Source: Vulcanimicrobiota bacterium (lineage in GTDB: Bacteria; Vulcanimicrobiota; Vulcanimicrobiia; Vulcanimicrobiales; Vulcanimicrobiaceae). From it: 64,000 bases of DNA. This document shows, one piece after another, positions 43,155 to 52,331 of this stretch (position 1 is the stretch's first letter; each line of letters opens with the position of its first letter). The notes under the pieces were generated by a model, which saw only the letters and a program-made list of their open reading frames with translations, had not been told where the DNA came from and did not search any database. The translations under genes were made by a program, and so were the position numbers. The DNA lies in the NCBI GenBank assembly GCA_003140215.1, contig PLJL01000001.1:453283-517282 (forward strand), written 5' to 3'.

Positions 43155-43631
43155 GTGCACCCCGAAGCGGAACGCTTGATCGCCGCGCACCGGCTGGCGC
43201 GGCATCCCGAAGGCGGCTGGTATCGCGAGACGTACCGCAGCGCCGAGCGCGTCACCACGTCGCGCGGCAGCATGCGCAGCGCGACGACCTCAATCTACTT
43301 TCTGCTCACGCCCGAGACATTTTCCGCATTCCACCACCTGTCGTCGGACGAGACGTGGCACTTCTATCGCGGGGATCCGGTGAACATCGAGGTGATCGAC
43401 GCCAGCGGGGCGCACGAAACACGCGTCGTGGGCGCCGGCGACGCGCTGCAAACCACGATCGGGGGCGGCGCGTACTTTGCCGCCCACGTCGATGCGGCCG
43501 GCGGCTATGCGTTCGTCGGCTGCGACGTGGCGCCGGGCTTTGAATTCGCCGACTTCCAGCTCACCACGCGCTCGATGCTGACCGCGGCCTATCCGCACCT
43601 CGGTCCGCTCATCGCGCGCTACACCCGTTGA
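43155..43631 (+). CDS. Cupin_5 (DUF985) family protein
   Basis: 158 aa from GTG. The family pattern is HPEGGWYRETYRS, TTSIYFLLTPETFSAFHHLS, SDETWHFYRGDPV and DVAPGFEFADFQL. RmlC-like beta-barrel with a candidate His/Glu metal site. Enzymatic role unknown in bacteria. It overlaps the acetyltransferase frame. Confidence 0.92.
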   Translation: MHPEAERLIAAHRLARHPEGGWYRETYRSAERVTTSRGSMRSATTSIYFLLTPETFSAFHHLSSDETWHFYRGDPVNIEVIDASGAHETRVVGAGDALQTTIGGGAYFAAHVDAAGGYAFVGCDVAPGFEFADFQLTTRSMLTAAYPHLGPLIARYTR

Positions 43632-43648
43632 CGCGCAGAGAAGTCGCG

Positions 43649-44119
43649 ATGCTGGTGCGGCCCATCGAACCGTCCGACGAGGACGCGTACCGTGCGATCT
43701 TGGAAGCGACCAGTGCCGACGATCGCTATTGCCGGTTCTTCCACTTCGTCGACCACTTCGACCCCGAGGAGGTGCACCGTTTCGTCGAGACGCGAGCAGA
43801 CATGATCGGCATGATCGCTTTCGATGGTGCGGTGCCGATGGGTGCCGCGCACGCCGCGCTGCTGGACGACAAGACCGCCGAACTCGCTATCGTCGTCGCG
43901 AGCGGCGCACGCCATCTCGGGGTCGGAACTGCGTGTCTCGATGCGCTCATCGCGCGACTCAAGGAACGCGGATTCCGGCGCTTGATCGCCTGCGCGCTGC
44001 GCGAGAACAGCCCCTTCGAGCACTTGGCGCAACATGCAGGCTTCCACGTGGAAACATCCGACGGCGCCGCGCTGCGTTGGGTGTTGGCACTCACCGCCGA
44101 GCCGGAGCCGGCGTCGTGA
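43649..44119 (+). CDS. GNAT family N-acetyltransferase
   Basis: 156 aa from ATG 43649 with GAGAAG upstream (a TTG at 43628 overlapping the previous stop is possible). Acetyl-CoA motif A is ARHLGVGTACLDALIARLKE, preceded by the beta-4 strand AELAIVVAS. The domain resembles the GNAT part of Pat-type protein acetyltransferases (DDRYCRFFHFVDHFD). Substrate unknown. GTGA overlap with the hydrolase downstream. Confidence 0.87.
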   Translation: MLVRPIEPSDEDAYRAILEATSADDRYCRFFHFVDHFDPEEVHRFVETRADMIGMIAFDGAVPMGAAHAALLDDKTAELAIVVASGARHLGVGTACLDALIARLKERGFRRLIACALRENSPFEHLAQHAGFHVETSDGAALRWVLALTAEPEPAS

Positions 44120-45024
44120 CCGCCGTGAGCGAGCCCGCCTTCGCACCGGCCAACGGCATCCGCTTGTGCTACCAGACCTTCGGCGACCCGTCGCACCCGC
44201 CGCTGCTGCTCATCATGGGACTCGCGGTGCAAATGATCGTGTGGGACGACGACTTCTGCGAAATGCTCGCTGCGCGAGGCTTCCGGGTGATCCGCTTCGA
44301 CAACCGCGACATCGGCAAGTCGACGACGTTTCCGCAAGCGCGCGCACCGAGTTTCGTGGAACTGCTCTTCTCGCAGGCGACCGGGTTGCGCTTCCGCGTG
44401 CCGTACACGTTGCGCGATATGGCGGCGGACTCCGCGGGGCTCTTGGACGCGCTCGGCGTCGCGAGCGCGCACGTCGTCGGCGCCTCGATGGGCGGCATGA
44501 TCGCCCAAGAGATGGCAATCGCGTTCTCCGGGCGGGTGACCACGCTGACGTCGCTCATGTCGACGACCGGCGACCCCAAGCTGCCGCGGGCGCAGGCCAA
44601 GGCGCTGCGGGCGCTGGCGAAGCCCACGCCGCGCGACCGTGCCGGCTTCGTGCGGCGCTATGTGGAGACATGGGCAGTTCTCGCCGGCGACGGCTTTCCG
44701 TACGATCCCGACCGCATGGCCCGGCAGGGCGCGCTCGCCTACGACCGCGGCATCAACCCGCCCGGGGTCGCGCGCCAGATGCTCGCGATCATCGCGTCGG
44801 GAAATCGCACCAAGGCGCTGCGCGGACTGGCGGTGCCCACGCTGGTCCTCCACGGCACCCGCGATCCGCTGATCCCGGTCGACGCGGGCTCGGAGACCGC
44901 GCGCGCGATCCCGGGCGCGCGGCTGATGCTCATCGACGGCATGGGACACTGGATGCCGCGCGAAGTGTGGCCACGGATCGTCGACGCGATCGCCCAGCAT
45001 GCGTCCGGGACCAAACCCGCCTGA
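44116..45024 (+). CDS. Alpha/beta hydrolase
   Basis: 302 aa from GTG. Motifs: LLLIMGLAVQMIVWDDDF, RFDNRDIGKST, nucleophile VGASMGGMIAQEMA, Asp in LHGTRDPLIPVD, His in GMGHWMPREVW. The sequence is of the aclacinomycin methylesterase / RdmC-like group. It is directly upstream of an acyl-CoA ligase (30 bp), so it may release fatty acids or hydroxy acids. Confidence 0.9.
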   Translation: MTAVSEPAFAPANGIRLCYQTFGDPSHPPLLLIMGLAVQMIVWDDDFCEMLAARGFRVIRFDNRDIGKSTTFPQARAPSFVELLFSQATGLRFRVPYTLRDMAADSAGLLDALGVASAHVVGASMGGMIAQEMAIAFSGRVTTLTSLMSTTGDPKLPRAQAKALRALAKPTPRDRAGFVRRYVETWAVLAGDGFPYDPDRMARQGALAYDRGINPPGVARQMLAIIASGNRTKALRGLAVPTLVLHGTRDPLIPVDAGSETARAIPGARLMLIDGMGHWMPREVWPRIVDAIAQHASGTKPA

Positions 45025-45054
45025 GCCGGCTCACCGCGCGAACGGAGCTCTACC

Positions 45055-46758
45055 ATGTCTGAAACGCCCTGGATTTCGTCCTATCCGTCGCCGGCACGCT
45101 GGGACGCCCCGCTCGCGGTGGGCCCGGTTTACGAGATCCTCGACACCGCCGCGCAGCGCTTTGGCGATCGTCCCGCGGTCGAGTTCATGGGCCGCCGCGC
45201 AACGTACCGCCAACTGCACGCGCTGGCGAACCGCGCCGCCAAGGGCTTCCAACAGCTGGGCGTGCGGCCCGGCGTACATGTCGGACTCTACCTGCCCAAC
45301 ACGCCGCACTATCTCGTCGCGTTCTTCGGCGTGCTCAAGGCCGGCGGAACCGTCGTCAACTACTCGCCGCTCGATGCCGCGCAAGTCCTCGCGCACAAGG
45401 TCGAGGACAGCGAGACCTCGATCCTCGTCACGCTCGACGTTCCGACGCTGCTCCCGCAGATGGAAGCGCTGCTCGGGACAAGCGGTTTGCGGACGCTCGT
45501 CGTCGGCGGCTTGGACGATCTGGCGGGCTTCCCGGAGTACGCCGATGCGGCCGCCTCCAACGGCGCGGGGGCCGTCGCCAAGGATGGACATGTGCCGTTC
45601 CGCAGCCTGCTGGCGAACGAAGGCGCGTATCAGGCGTATCCGATCGATAATCCGAGCGAGTCGATCGCCGTGCTGCAGTATACCGGCGGCACGACCGGAC
45701 TGCCCAAAGGCGCAGTCCTGACGCATGCCAACTTGACGGCGGCGATGAGTCAGTATCTCGAGACCACGCGGCTCGAGCCGCCGGTACTCACGCCGGGCGA
45801 GGAGCGCACCTTGTTGGTGCTGCCGCTCTTCCACATCTACTCGCTCTCCGCGGTCATGCTGCTGTGCGTCCGGCTCGGCGCGGAGATCATCTTGCACACG
45901 CGCTTCGACGTCGAAGCCGTGGCCAAGGACCTCGCCGCGAAAAAGATCACGCTCTTCATGGGCGTCCCGACGATGTTCACGGCGCTCTTGGCCTATCCCG
46001 GGCTCGCGGAGCTCGACCTCACCTCGATCAAGTTCACCGGCTCAGGTGGCGCGCCGCTGCCGCTCGAAGTGCAGGAGCGCTTCCGCACCGTCACCGGCAG
46101 CGAGCTCAACGAAGGCTGGGGGATGACCGAGACGTCGCCCTCGGGGACGTTTACGCCGATGCGCGGGATGCGCAAGGCGGGCTCGTGCGGGATCCCCGTT
46201 CCGGGTGCCACGATCAAGTTCGCGAGCGTCACGGATCCCACGACGTACGTGCCGCTGGGCGAGCGCGGCGAGATCTGCATCAAAGGTCCCAACGTCATGA
46301 AGGGCTATTGGAAGAACGCCCAGGCGACCGCCGACGTCATGACCGCGGACGGTTTCTTGCGCACCGGCGACGTGGGCTACATGGACGCCGACGGTTTCGT
46401 CTTCATCGTCGACCGCATCAAGGACATGCTCTTGTGCGGCGGCTACAACGTCTACCCGCGCAACATCGAAGAAGCGATCTACACCCACCCCGCCGTCGCC
46501 GAGGTCTCGGTGATCGGGATCCCCGACGAGTACCGCGGCCAGTCGCCCAAGGCGTTCATCGCGCTCAAGCCGGGCGCGACGCCGTTCAGCCTCGACGAGC
46601 TCAAGGGTTTCCTCAAAGACAAGCTCGGCAAACACGAGATGATCGGCGTCATCGAGTTTCGCGACTCGTTGCCCAAGACCGCAGTCGGCAAGATCCTCAA
46701 GACGGCGCTCTACGAAGAGGAAGCCCAACGCCGCGCCGCGGCGCCGGCGAAGGTCTGA
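45055..46758 (+). CDS. Long-chain acyl-CoA synthetase (FadD-like)
   Basis: 567 aa, AMP-forming ligase. P-loop LQYTGGTTGLPKGAVLTHAN, A5 GWGMTETSPSG, A7 FLRTGDVGYMDADGFVFI, A8 RIKDMLLCGGYNVYPRNIEE and the catalytic Lys in LPKTAVGKILK. It activates a fatty or hydroxy acid to the CoA thioester. Placed 2 bp before the PhaE-like gene and near phaC, so supplying or recycling PHA monomers is plausible. Confidence 0.94.
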   Translation: MSETPWISSYPSPARWDAPLAVGPVYEILDTAAQRFGDRPAVEFMGRRATYRQLHALANRAAKGFQQLGVRPGVHVGLYLPNTPHYLVAFFGVLKAGGTVVNYSPLDAAQVLAHKVEDSETSILVTLDVPTLLPQMEALLGTSGLRTLVVGGLDDLAGFPEYADAAASNGAGAVAKDGHVPFRSLLANEGAYQAYPIDNPSESIAVLQYTGGTTGLPKGAVLTHANLTAAMSQYLETTRLEPPVLTPGEERTLLVLPLFHIYSLSAVMLLCVRLGAEIILHTRFDVEAVAKDLAAKKITLFMGVPTMFTALLAYPGLAELDLTSIKFTGSGGAPLPLEVQERFRTVTGSELNEGWGMTETSPSGTFTPMRGMRKAGSCGIPVPGATIKFASVTDPTTYVPLGERGEICIKGPNVMKGYWKNAQATADVMTADGFLRTGDVGYMDADGFVFIVDRIKDMLLCGGYNVYPRNIEEAIYTHPAVAEVSVIGIPDEYRGQSPKAFIALKPGATPFSLDELKGFLKDKLGKHEMIGVIEFRDSLPKTAVGKILKTALYEEEAQRRAAAPAKV

Positions 46759-46760
46759 TC

Positions 46761-47147
46761 GTGGCGGATTCCAAGGACAAGGACCCGCTGGCGCCGTGGC
46801 GCGACCTGCTCTCGCAATGGGAGCAGAACGTCAACTCGCTGGCCAATCGCACGATGGGTTCCGACGAGTACAGCAGTTCGATGAACAGCGCGATGGGCGC
46901 GACGCTCAAGATGCAGGAGACGATTCGCCAGTTCATGGCGACCTATCTCGCCAGCGCGAATTTGCCCAGCCGCGCGGAGGTCCTCGGCATCGCCGAACGA
47001 TTGGGCGGCGTCGAGTCGCGGCTCGACCGGATCACCGCGCTGCTGGAGCGCCTCGCCGAGGCGCGTCCCGGCGCGGCGACTACGCCGGCATCGCCGCCGC
47101 GTCCGCGCCCGCCGCGCACCAAGAGCCCGCCGAAGACCGAGTCCTGA
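46761..47147 (+). CDS. PhaE-like / phasin-like small protein next to phaC
   Basis: 128 aa from GTG, 2 bp after the ligase and 16 bp before phaC. Helical: WRDLLSQWEQNVNSLANRTM, MQETIRQFMATYLASANLPS and a coiled coil (RLGGVESRLDRITALLERLA), then a Pro/Ala/Lys tail. Much shorter than the classical PhaE (about 300 aa) but with its C-terminal pattern (ANLPSRAEVLGIAERL). Likely partner subunit or granule anchor of PhaC. Confidence 0.7.
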   Translation: MADSKDKDPLAPWRDLLSQWEQNVNSLANRTMGSDEYSSSMNSAMGATLKMQETIRQFMATYLASANLPSRAEVLGIAERLGGVESRLDRITALLERLAEARPGAATTPASPPRPRPPRTKSPPKTES

Positions 47148-47163
47148 GCGGGGCCGAAGGAGC

Positions 47164-48222
47164 GTGAACCCCACCGCCGAGCGCATCGGGAACGAGGTCG
47201 AGCGCGCGATTGCGCGCAGCCTCAAAGGCCTGGAGTATTTCGGCTCGCCGGCGCCCGTCGTCGGCCACACGCCCAAGGACGTCATCTTCGAGCGCGGGAC
47301 GCTGCATCTGTACCACTACCGCCCGGTGACCGACGAGATCTACCGCGTCCCGATCCTCATCGTGATGGCGACGAGTAACCGCGGTTACATCCTCGATCTC
47401 GCGCCTGGGCAAAGTTTCGTCGAATACCTCATCGGACGCGGCTTCGACGTCTACCTCATCGATTGGAGCCCGCCCACGGCGGCCGACAGCGGCTTGCGCT
47501 TTGAGGACTACACGCTGCGCTTCATCCCCGACTGCGTCCAGCGCGTGCGCGACGACACCGGTGAACACGACCTCACGATCATCGGCTACTGCATGGGCGG
47601 CGTCTTGTCGGTGATGTACGTCGCCCTGCATCCCGACGATCAGCCGAAAAACTTCGTGTGCTTCACGACGCCGATCGACTTCAGCCGCATGGAGCTGTTC
47701 GCGAAGTGGTCGGACCGGCGCTACTTCGACGTCGACAAGCTCGTCGACGCGACCGGCAACGTGCCCTCGGAGCTGATCTTCACGTCGTTCGAGATGCTGC
47801 GGCCGGCGACGCGGCTGGCCGGCCAGATCACGCTCTGGGAAAACATCGCTGACGAAAAGTTCGTGCGCTCGTACCGCGCCTTCGAACGCTGGTCGAGCGA
47901 CACGCTGCCGCTCGCCGGCGAGTATTTCCGCGAGACCATCAAAGAGCTGATCTGGGAAAACCGCTTGCACCGTAACGAGCTGACGATCGGCGGGAAGCGA
48001 GCCGACCTGCGATCGATCACCGCCCCGCTGTTGCACGCGATGGCCGAGCACGATCACATCGTCCCATACGCCGCCGCGAAGCCGCTGCTCGATCACGTCG
48101 GCTCGACCGACAAGGAGGAGATCATCTTGAAGGGCGGCCACGTCAGCCTCGTCGCCGGGCCCAACGCCGTGAAGCGCTTGTGGCCGCGCCTGGACGCCTG
48201 GCTCGGGGTGCGCTCGGTATGA
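47164..48222 (+). CDS. phaC: Class III poly(3-hydroxyalkanoate) synthase subunit PhaC
   Basis: 352 aa, class III size. It polymerises hydroxyacyl-CoA into storage polyester. The lipase-like box GYCMGG holds nucleophile C143; Asp in MAEHDHIVPYA and His in LKGGHVSLVAG complete the triad. DVYLIDWSPPTAAD and LIWENRLHRNEL are family segments. GTG start; ATGA overlap with the acetyltransferase. Confidence 0.95.
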   Translation: MNPTAERIGNEVERAIARSLKGLEYFGSPAPVVGHTPKDVIFERGTLHLYHYRPVTDEIYRVPILIVMATSNRGYILDLAPGQSFVEYLIGRGFDVYLIDWSPPTAADSGLRFEDYTLRFIPDCVQRVRDDTGEHDLTIIGYCMGGVLSVMYVALHPDDQPKNFVCFTTPIDFSRMELFAKWSDRRYFDVDKLVDATGNVPSELIFTSFEMLRPATRLAGQITLWENIADEKFVRSYRAFERWSSDTLPLAGEYFRETIKELIWENRLHRNELTIGGKRADLRSITAPLLHAMAEHDHIVPYAAAKPLLDHVGSTDKEEIILKGGHVSLVAGPNAVKRLWPRLDAWLGVRSV

Positions 48223-48818
48223 GCGGCGCAAGCGTTCGTACCTATCCTCGCACGGTCGCGCTCGGCGTGACCGAGGTCGAGTTGCGCTACATGCGCGGCG
48301 GCGACGAGGCGGCGGTGCTCGCGTTCGCGCGCGCGCTGCCGCCGCACGACCTGCTCTTCTTACCACGTGACATCACCCACCCCAAAGTGCTCGAGGCATG
48401 GCGCAGCGAGATCGAGCGCGGCGCGATGACGAGCCTGCTGGCGTTCGAAGGCGCGGAGGTCGTCGGCTGCGCGACGATCGCGCGCGACCCGCTGTCGTGG
48501 TCGCCGCACGTCGCCGAGTTGCGCGTCGTCGTGGCGCGCACCGCGCGCGGCAAGGGGCTCGGGCGCGTGCTGAGCACGGACGCGGGCGAGCTCGCCGTCG
48601 CGAGCGGCGTCGAGAAGCTCGTTGCGCACATGACACCCGATCAGGTCGGCGCAGTAACCGTCTTCGAGACGATGGGCTACCGGGCGGAGGCGCTCTTGCG
48701 CGACCACGTCCGCGATTCCGACGGCGTCAAGCACGACTTGGTGATCTTGAGCCTCGACGTCGACCGCTTTCGCACGCGCGCCGCAGCATACGGGCTGGCG
48801 GAGTCCCAAGCCCCGTAA
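48219..48818 (+). CDS. GNAT family N-acetyltransferase
   Basis: 199 aa. N-terminal YMRGGDEAAVLAFARALPPH, DLLFLPRDITHPKVLEAW, motif A VVARTARGKGLGRVLSTDAG, and PDQVGAVTVFETMGYRAEAL. Same family layout as the acetyltransferase domain of protein lysine acetyltransferases. The ATG overlaps the phaC stop. Confidence 0.88.
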   Translation: MSGASVRTYPRTVALGVTEVELRYMRGGDEAAVLAFARALPPHDLLFLPRDITHPKVLEAWRSEIERGAMTSLLAFEGAEVVGCATIARDPLSWSPHVAELRVVVARTARGKGLGRVLSTDAGELAVASGVEKLVAHMTPDQVGAVTVFETMGYRAEALLRDHVRDSDGVKHDLVILSLDVDRFRTRAAAYGLAESQAP

Positions 48819-48931
48819 GCCGGGCGAAAAGAGTACGGGCCCGCTCGCTTGGCGAAGGCCGCGTAGCGCGAACTGCGGTTCGCACCCCGGCGTGTGGGGA
48901 ACGACCACACGAGGAGGACGGTTACGACGAC

Positions 48932-49726
48932 ATGACCACTGCCAGTTGGAATTGGGCCGGTTCGGCCGGTAATCACCGGGGACTGCGCCCGCCGTCGAAG
49001 CTGCTCTGGCTGGCGGAATACCGCGCGCTGTGGGAGGTCGGCTTCTCGCTCGCCGCCGCGCCGTTGCTGCTCGGCGCGCCGCGCGGCGACGGGCACCCCG
49101 TGCTCGTCTTGCCGGGCTTTCTCGTCAGCGACGTGTCGACGGCCCTGTTGCGCCGCTATCTCACGCTGTTGGGCTACGACACCCACGGCTGGGAGCTGGG
49201 GCGCAACCTCGGCGGCGTGTCGCGGATGCGCTCCAAGCTGCGCGACCGCTTGGCGCAGATCCACGCGACGTCGGGACGCAAGGTGACCCTGGTCGGCTGG
49301 AGCTTGGGCGGCGTGTACGCCCGCGACCTCGCGCTCGCGATGCCCGCTGCGGTGCGCTCCGTCATCACGCTGGGTAGCCCGTTCACGCGCAGCCCGCACG
49401 CCAGCAACATCAGCGACATCTACGAGTTCGTCAGCGGCGAAGGGCCCTGGGACGAAGGCGCGCACGAGTTCGACGCGATCGCCGACGATTTGCCGATGCC
49501 GTCGACCTCGATCTGGTCCAAGATCGACGGCGTGGTGAGCTGGCAGTCGTCGGTGCTCAAGACCAATGCGCACGCCGAGAACATCGAAGTGCTCGGCGCG
49601 AGCCACATCGGGCTGGGCGCAAACGCGGCCGTGCTCTGGGCCGTCGCCGACCGTCTCGCGCTGCCTGAAGGCGCGTTCAAGCCCTTCGTCCGCAACGGAC
49701 CGTTCGCGATCGCTTACGGCACCTAA
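48932..49726 (+). CDS. Alpha/beta hydrolase (lipase/PGAP1-like)
   Basis: 264 aa. HPVLVLPGFLVSDVSTALLR (oxyanion region), LGYDTHGWELGRNLGG, nucleophile elbow VGWSLGGVYARDLA, Asp in IDGVVSWQ and His in GASHIGLGAN. No signal peptide. The sequence is of the PGAP1/esterase-lipase group often found with PHA or lipid genes. Its stop overlaps the convergent gene by 4 bp. Confidence 0.85.
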   Translation: MTTASWNWAGSAGNHRGLRPPSKLLWLAEYRALWEVGFSLAAAPLLLGAPRGDGHPVLVLPGFLVSDVSTALLRRYLTLLGYDTHGWELGRNLGGVSRMRSKLRDRLAQIHATSGRKVTLVGWSLGGVYARDLALAMPAAVRSVITLGSPFTRSPHASNISDIYEFVSGEGPWDEGAHEFDAIADDLPMPSTSIWSKIDGVVSWQSSVLKTNAHAENIEVLGASHIGLGANAAVLWAVADRLALPEGAFKPFVRNGPFAIAYGT

Positions 49727-50247
49727 CGGTGCGGGAGCATAACGACGGAAATCCCGAACTCGCCTTTTATCCTCGAATCAGTATTGTGCTCGAAGTCGAT
49801 CTCGGCGCCGCGTGAATTGCGCCAGCATTCGACCAAGACGGTTCCGGTGAGAAAATCCGGCAGGCTGGAAGCCGCCGGACAATCCGCTTTCGCGAAGCCG
49901 GCCGGCAACGAGCCGCGCCCAATTGCCAGAAAATCGGCCTGATCCGCGAAGACGCCGACAGGTGAAAATCCGCACAACAGATCGACGCTGAGGGGCTTAT
50001 CGCGCGCCTGCGGGTCGCAGCCGCCGATCAGGTTGCGCGCGGCGGCGGGCATATGTTTCGGGCCGGGATAGACCGGCCCGGCCATTGTGTACGCCTCCGC
50101 CAATCCCCAGCTGAAGAACTCGCGCATCGCGTCGGGTCGCCAGTCGGGGGGCGCAGGCGACGGCGATGCGTCCAAATTCGCCGCCGATGCAGCGGGGAAA
50201 CCGGTCAGCAGCGCACAGGCGATCGCGAGACTCAGGGTTTTCTTCAC
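49723..50247 (-). CDS. Exported protein of unknown function
   Basis: 174 aa from GTG with a strong AGGAGG 7 nt upstream. Signal peptide KKTLSLAIACALLTGFPAAS, cleaved near ASA-AN. The mature protein has six Cys (for example IGGCDPQ, LLCGFSP, KADCPAA, VECWRN), probably disulfide-bonded. Family not recognised. Base composition is lower in G+C than the core genes to the left. Confidence 0.75.
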   Translation of the reverse strand: MKKTLSLAIACALLTGFPAASAANLDASPSPAPPDWRPDAMREFFSWGLAEAYTMAGPVYPGPKHMPAAARNLIGGCDPQARDKPLSVDLLCGFSPVGVFADQADFLAIGRGSLPAGFAKADCPAASSLPDFLTGTVLVECWRNSRGAEIDFEHNTDSRIKGEFGISVVMLPHR

Positions 50248-50431
50248 GGCGCATCCTCCTACTCCGGTCGCTCACGCCTTGGCGGTACGTCCTCGCGGGC
50301 CCTCGGGCTTTTTGCTCGACGTCACAGCCGGAACGTGCGCGCAGTCGCTTACGGAGTGCGATGACCGTCGCCGCGGACGACGGCATCGACACGCGCGCTC
50401 AGCGCGAACGCCGCTGCGGCTGGGGGCCGAG

Positions 50432-50689
50432 TTAGCCGCCGCCGTCGCCGCTGAGCGCGGGCATGAGGACGCGCATCCGCATCTGCTCCTCGATTGCCTG
50501 GTCGTCCGAGCTCGGGGCGCCGGGTTGGGCCACGCCGGCTTGCTGATTATGCCGGCGACGTCGCGATGGGTTGGCTGCCGCCACCGGTGCAGCGACCGTC
50601 GCGGCCTGAGCCGCAGCGGGGGCTGCCGGGGTCGGGGTGGACGTCAGCGTGGCGATTACGATCGCGGCGCTACCGATGAATGGGAGCAC
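50432..50689 (-). CDS. Small exported Ala/Pro-rich peptide
   Basis: 85 aa from GTG with GGAGG 7 nt upstream, 4 bp after the stop of the preceding gene. An N-terminal hydrophobic signal (LPFIGSAAIVIATLTSTPT), an Ala/Pro/Val-rich stretch, then NPSRRRRHNQQ and a polar C-tail ending GDGGG. No known family. Confidence 0.55.
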   Translation of the reverse strand: MLPFIGSAAIVIATLTSTPTPAAPAAAQAATVAAPVAAANPSRRRRHNQQAGVAQPGAPSSDDQAIEEQMRMRVLMPALSGDGGG

Positions 50690-50693
50690 TTAG

Positions 50694-50996
50694 TTAGCCT
50701 CCTCCAGTGACGATGGGCGGGTTGATTCGGTCGACTTCGTCGTGCCACGCGCGCGTCAACTGATCGACGCTGAGCGCTTTCGAGTAGTCGGGATGGAAGG
50801 TTCGGTCGAGTTGGCCGGGCTGCGCCGGAGTCTTTGCGCGCGCGGCATCGGTGATGCCGATGACGCGCATCTGTGCTGCGGGAGGCGCGTCGGTAACGAG
50901 TGTCCCGACGACGTTCCCTTGCGCATCAAGGACCGTGTACTGTGCGCCGAATGCGACAAAGGTCGCTATCACGGCGGCTTGCAGGACTGGTTTCAC
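50694..50996 (-). CDS. Small exported protein of unknown function
   Basis: 100 aa from GTG with GGAGA upstream. A signal or anchor (KPVLQAAVIATFVAFGAQYT) is followed by VLDAQGNVVGTLVTDAPPA and a polar domain (TFHPDYSKALSVDQLTRAWH). The end TGGG resembles that of the next small gene. Probably co-transcribed with it. No family known. Confidence 0.65.
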   Translation of the reverse strand: MKPVLQAAVIATFVAFGAQYTVLDAQGNVVGTLVTDAPPAAQMRVIGITDAARAKTPAQPGQLDRTFHPDYSKALSVDQLTRAWHDEVDRINPPIVTGGG

Positions 50997-51186
50997 GAAG
51001 GTTCTCCAAGAACGGTGCACTGCAAGGCATACGCCGCAGAGACCGTCTTCGGATCGCCGTTCAGGCGGCGTCCGTAACCACGAGCGCGGCGTGTTGATGC
51101 GTTCCACGATCGGAGGCTCGTCAAAGAGAGTGGCCAGCATATGGCACTCCCTGGCGGTTTGATAGTGTCGGAGGTGAAGCCAGAAC

Positions 51187-51468
51187 GTGCATCTTGCTTC
51201 GATTTCCGCTCCGGTCTGGGCGGCGATACTTGGCTTTACGGGTTTCGGTGTCGTGTTGTGGATTTTCGATCGGCAGCGTCGCGACGCGTTGCCGACGTCG
51301 ACCCCGACTGAAGATGAGCGCGACGCAGCCGCCAAAGAACTGTGGTCTCTCTATCCAGACTTCCCGGACGACGAGCCCGATACCGCGCTCTTCCTCCTAG
51401 AAGAATCTCGCCGCGACTATGACGGGTGGGTCGAAAGCAATGCTCGCATCGAGGCGAAAGCGACGTAG
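51187..51468 (+). CDS. Small membrane protein of unknown function
   Basis: 93 aa from GTG. One membrane helix near the N-terminus (APVWAAILGFTGFGVVLWIF) followed by a charged, acidic cytoplasmic part (EDERDAAAKELWSLYPDFPD). No family recognised. The gene faces the small exported-protein genes to the left. Confidence 0.65.
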   Translation: MHLASISAPVWAAILGFTGFGVVLWIFDRQRRDALPTSTPTEDERDAAAKELWSLYPDFPDDEPDTALFLLEESRRDYDGWVESNARIEAKAT

Positions 51469-51573
51469 CTGACCGGTTTTCTCGCCGGCGGCGCCGCGTT
51501 GCTCACGGTCTTCGGTAGTTCACAACATCGCCGCTCTGTAGGTGGAAGTCAGGAATCGGAGATGGTCGCGGGC

Positions 51574-52252
51574 TCACGGCCGGTATTGCGAATACTCGAA
51601 CGTCGAGTTCACACGGCCTTGGAAGCGGATCATGTCGGCGAGCTCGATCGACCACAGCGGCGACACCGAGTAGACGACGTCAGCGCCTTGGTACGCCGTC
51701 GGCTTGATGCGCGTGTCGGACGAGCTCGTCCAAGGTGTGTTGAAGACTTGGTCGCCGAGCTTGGCGTAACAGGCGTGCATCCTTGTACTGCACGTAGGCT
51801 TCGTACAGCGCGTTGAGCTCGAAGCCGGGAAGCGAATCGTCGGGATTCAGCCCGGCGCCTTCAGCTTTCCGCACGGAGATGCCAGGTGCGAGACCGGGCT
51901 CGAGCAGCCGTTGGTCGGGACGGCCACCAGATACGATGCGCCCAGGGAAAACGGCGTGTTTACGAAGCGGTAGTCCGCGTGCAGCCCGAGACCGAGTTCG
52001 ATCGACTGCTGGTTGACTTGGCCGGCCCCGCCGATCCCTGTGCTCGCGTTCTGCCGCGTGAAGTCGTAGGCGCGAAAAAAGCCGCGCACCGAGAACGGTG
52101 GCGCCGCCGACGCAGGAGGGAGTTACGTCGACGGCGCCGGGGACGGCGATGGAGGCGGTGACGACTGCGCGCCGGCAGGCGCCCCAACGAGCGCAAGCCC
52201 CCGCCCATAGCGCGGCGATAAATGCCGAGCCGCGCGCTCGCGAGTATGTCAT
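51574..52252 (-). pseudogene. Frame-broken outer-membrane porin-like gene
   Basis: Beginning at ATG 52252, the coding sense moves between two frames at least three times: a leader in one frame, then FFRAYDFTRQNASTGIGGAG to VNTPFSLGASYLVAVPTNG in a second (52089-51870), then NPDDSLPGFELNALYEAYVQ back in the first, then YAKLGDQVFNTPW to LWSIELADMIRFQGRVNST in the second (51780-51574), where it stops early. Joined, it reads like an OprD/alginate-type porin, which normally has about 400 residues. A true pseudogene or several sequencing errors. Confidence 0.6.
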
Positions 52253-52331
52253 ACGAATTAACACTTCAAACCGACGTACGCCACCGGCCCGATGACCGGT
52301 TCGCTCGACCGTTACAGAGCTACTAGGCCGC

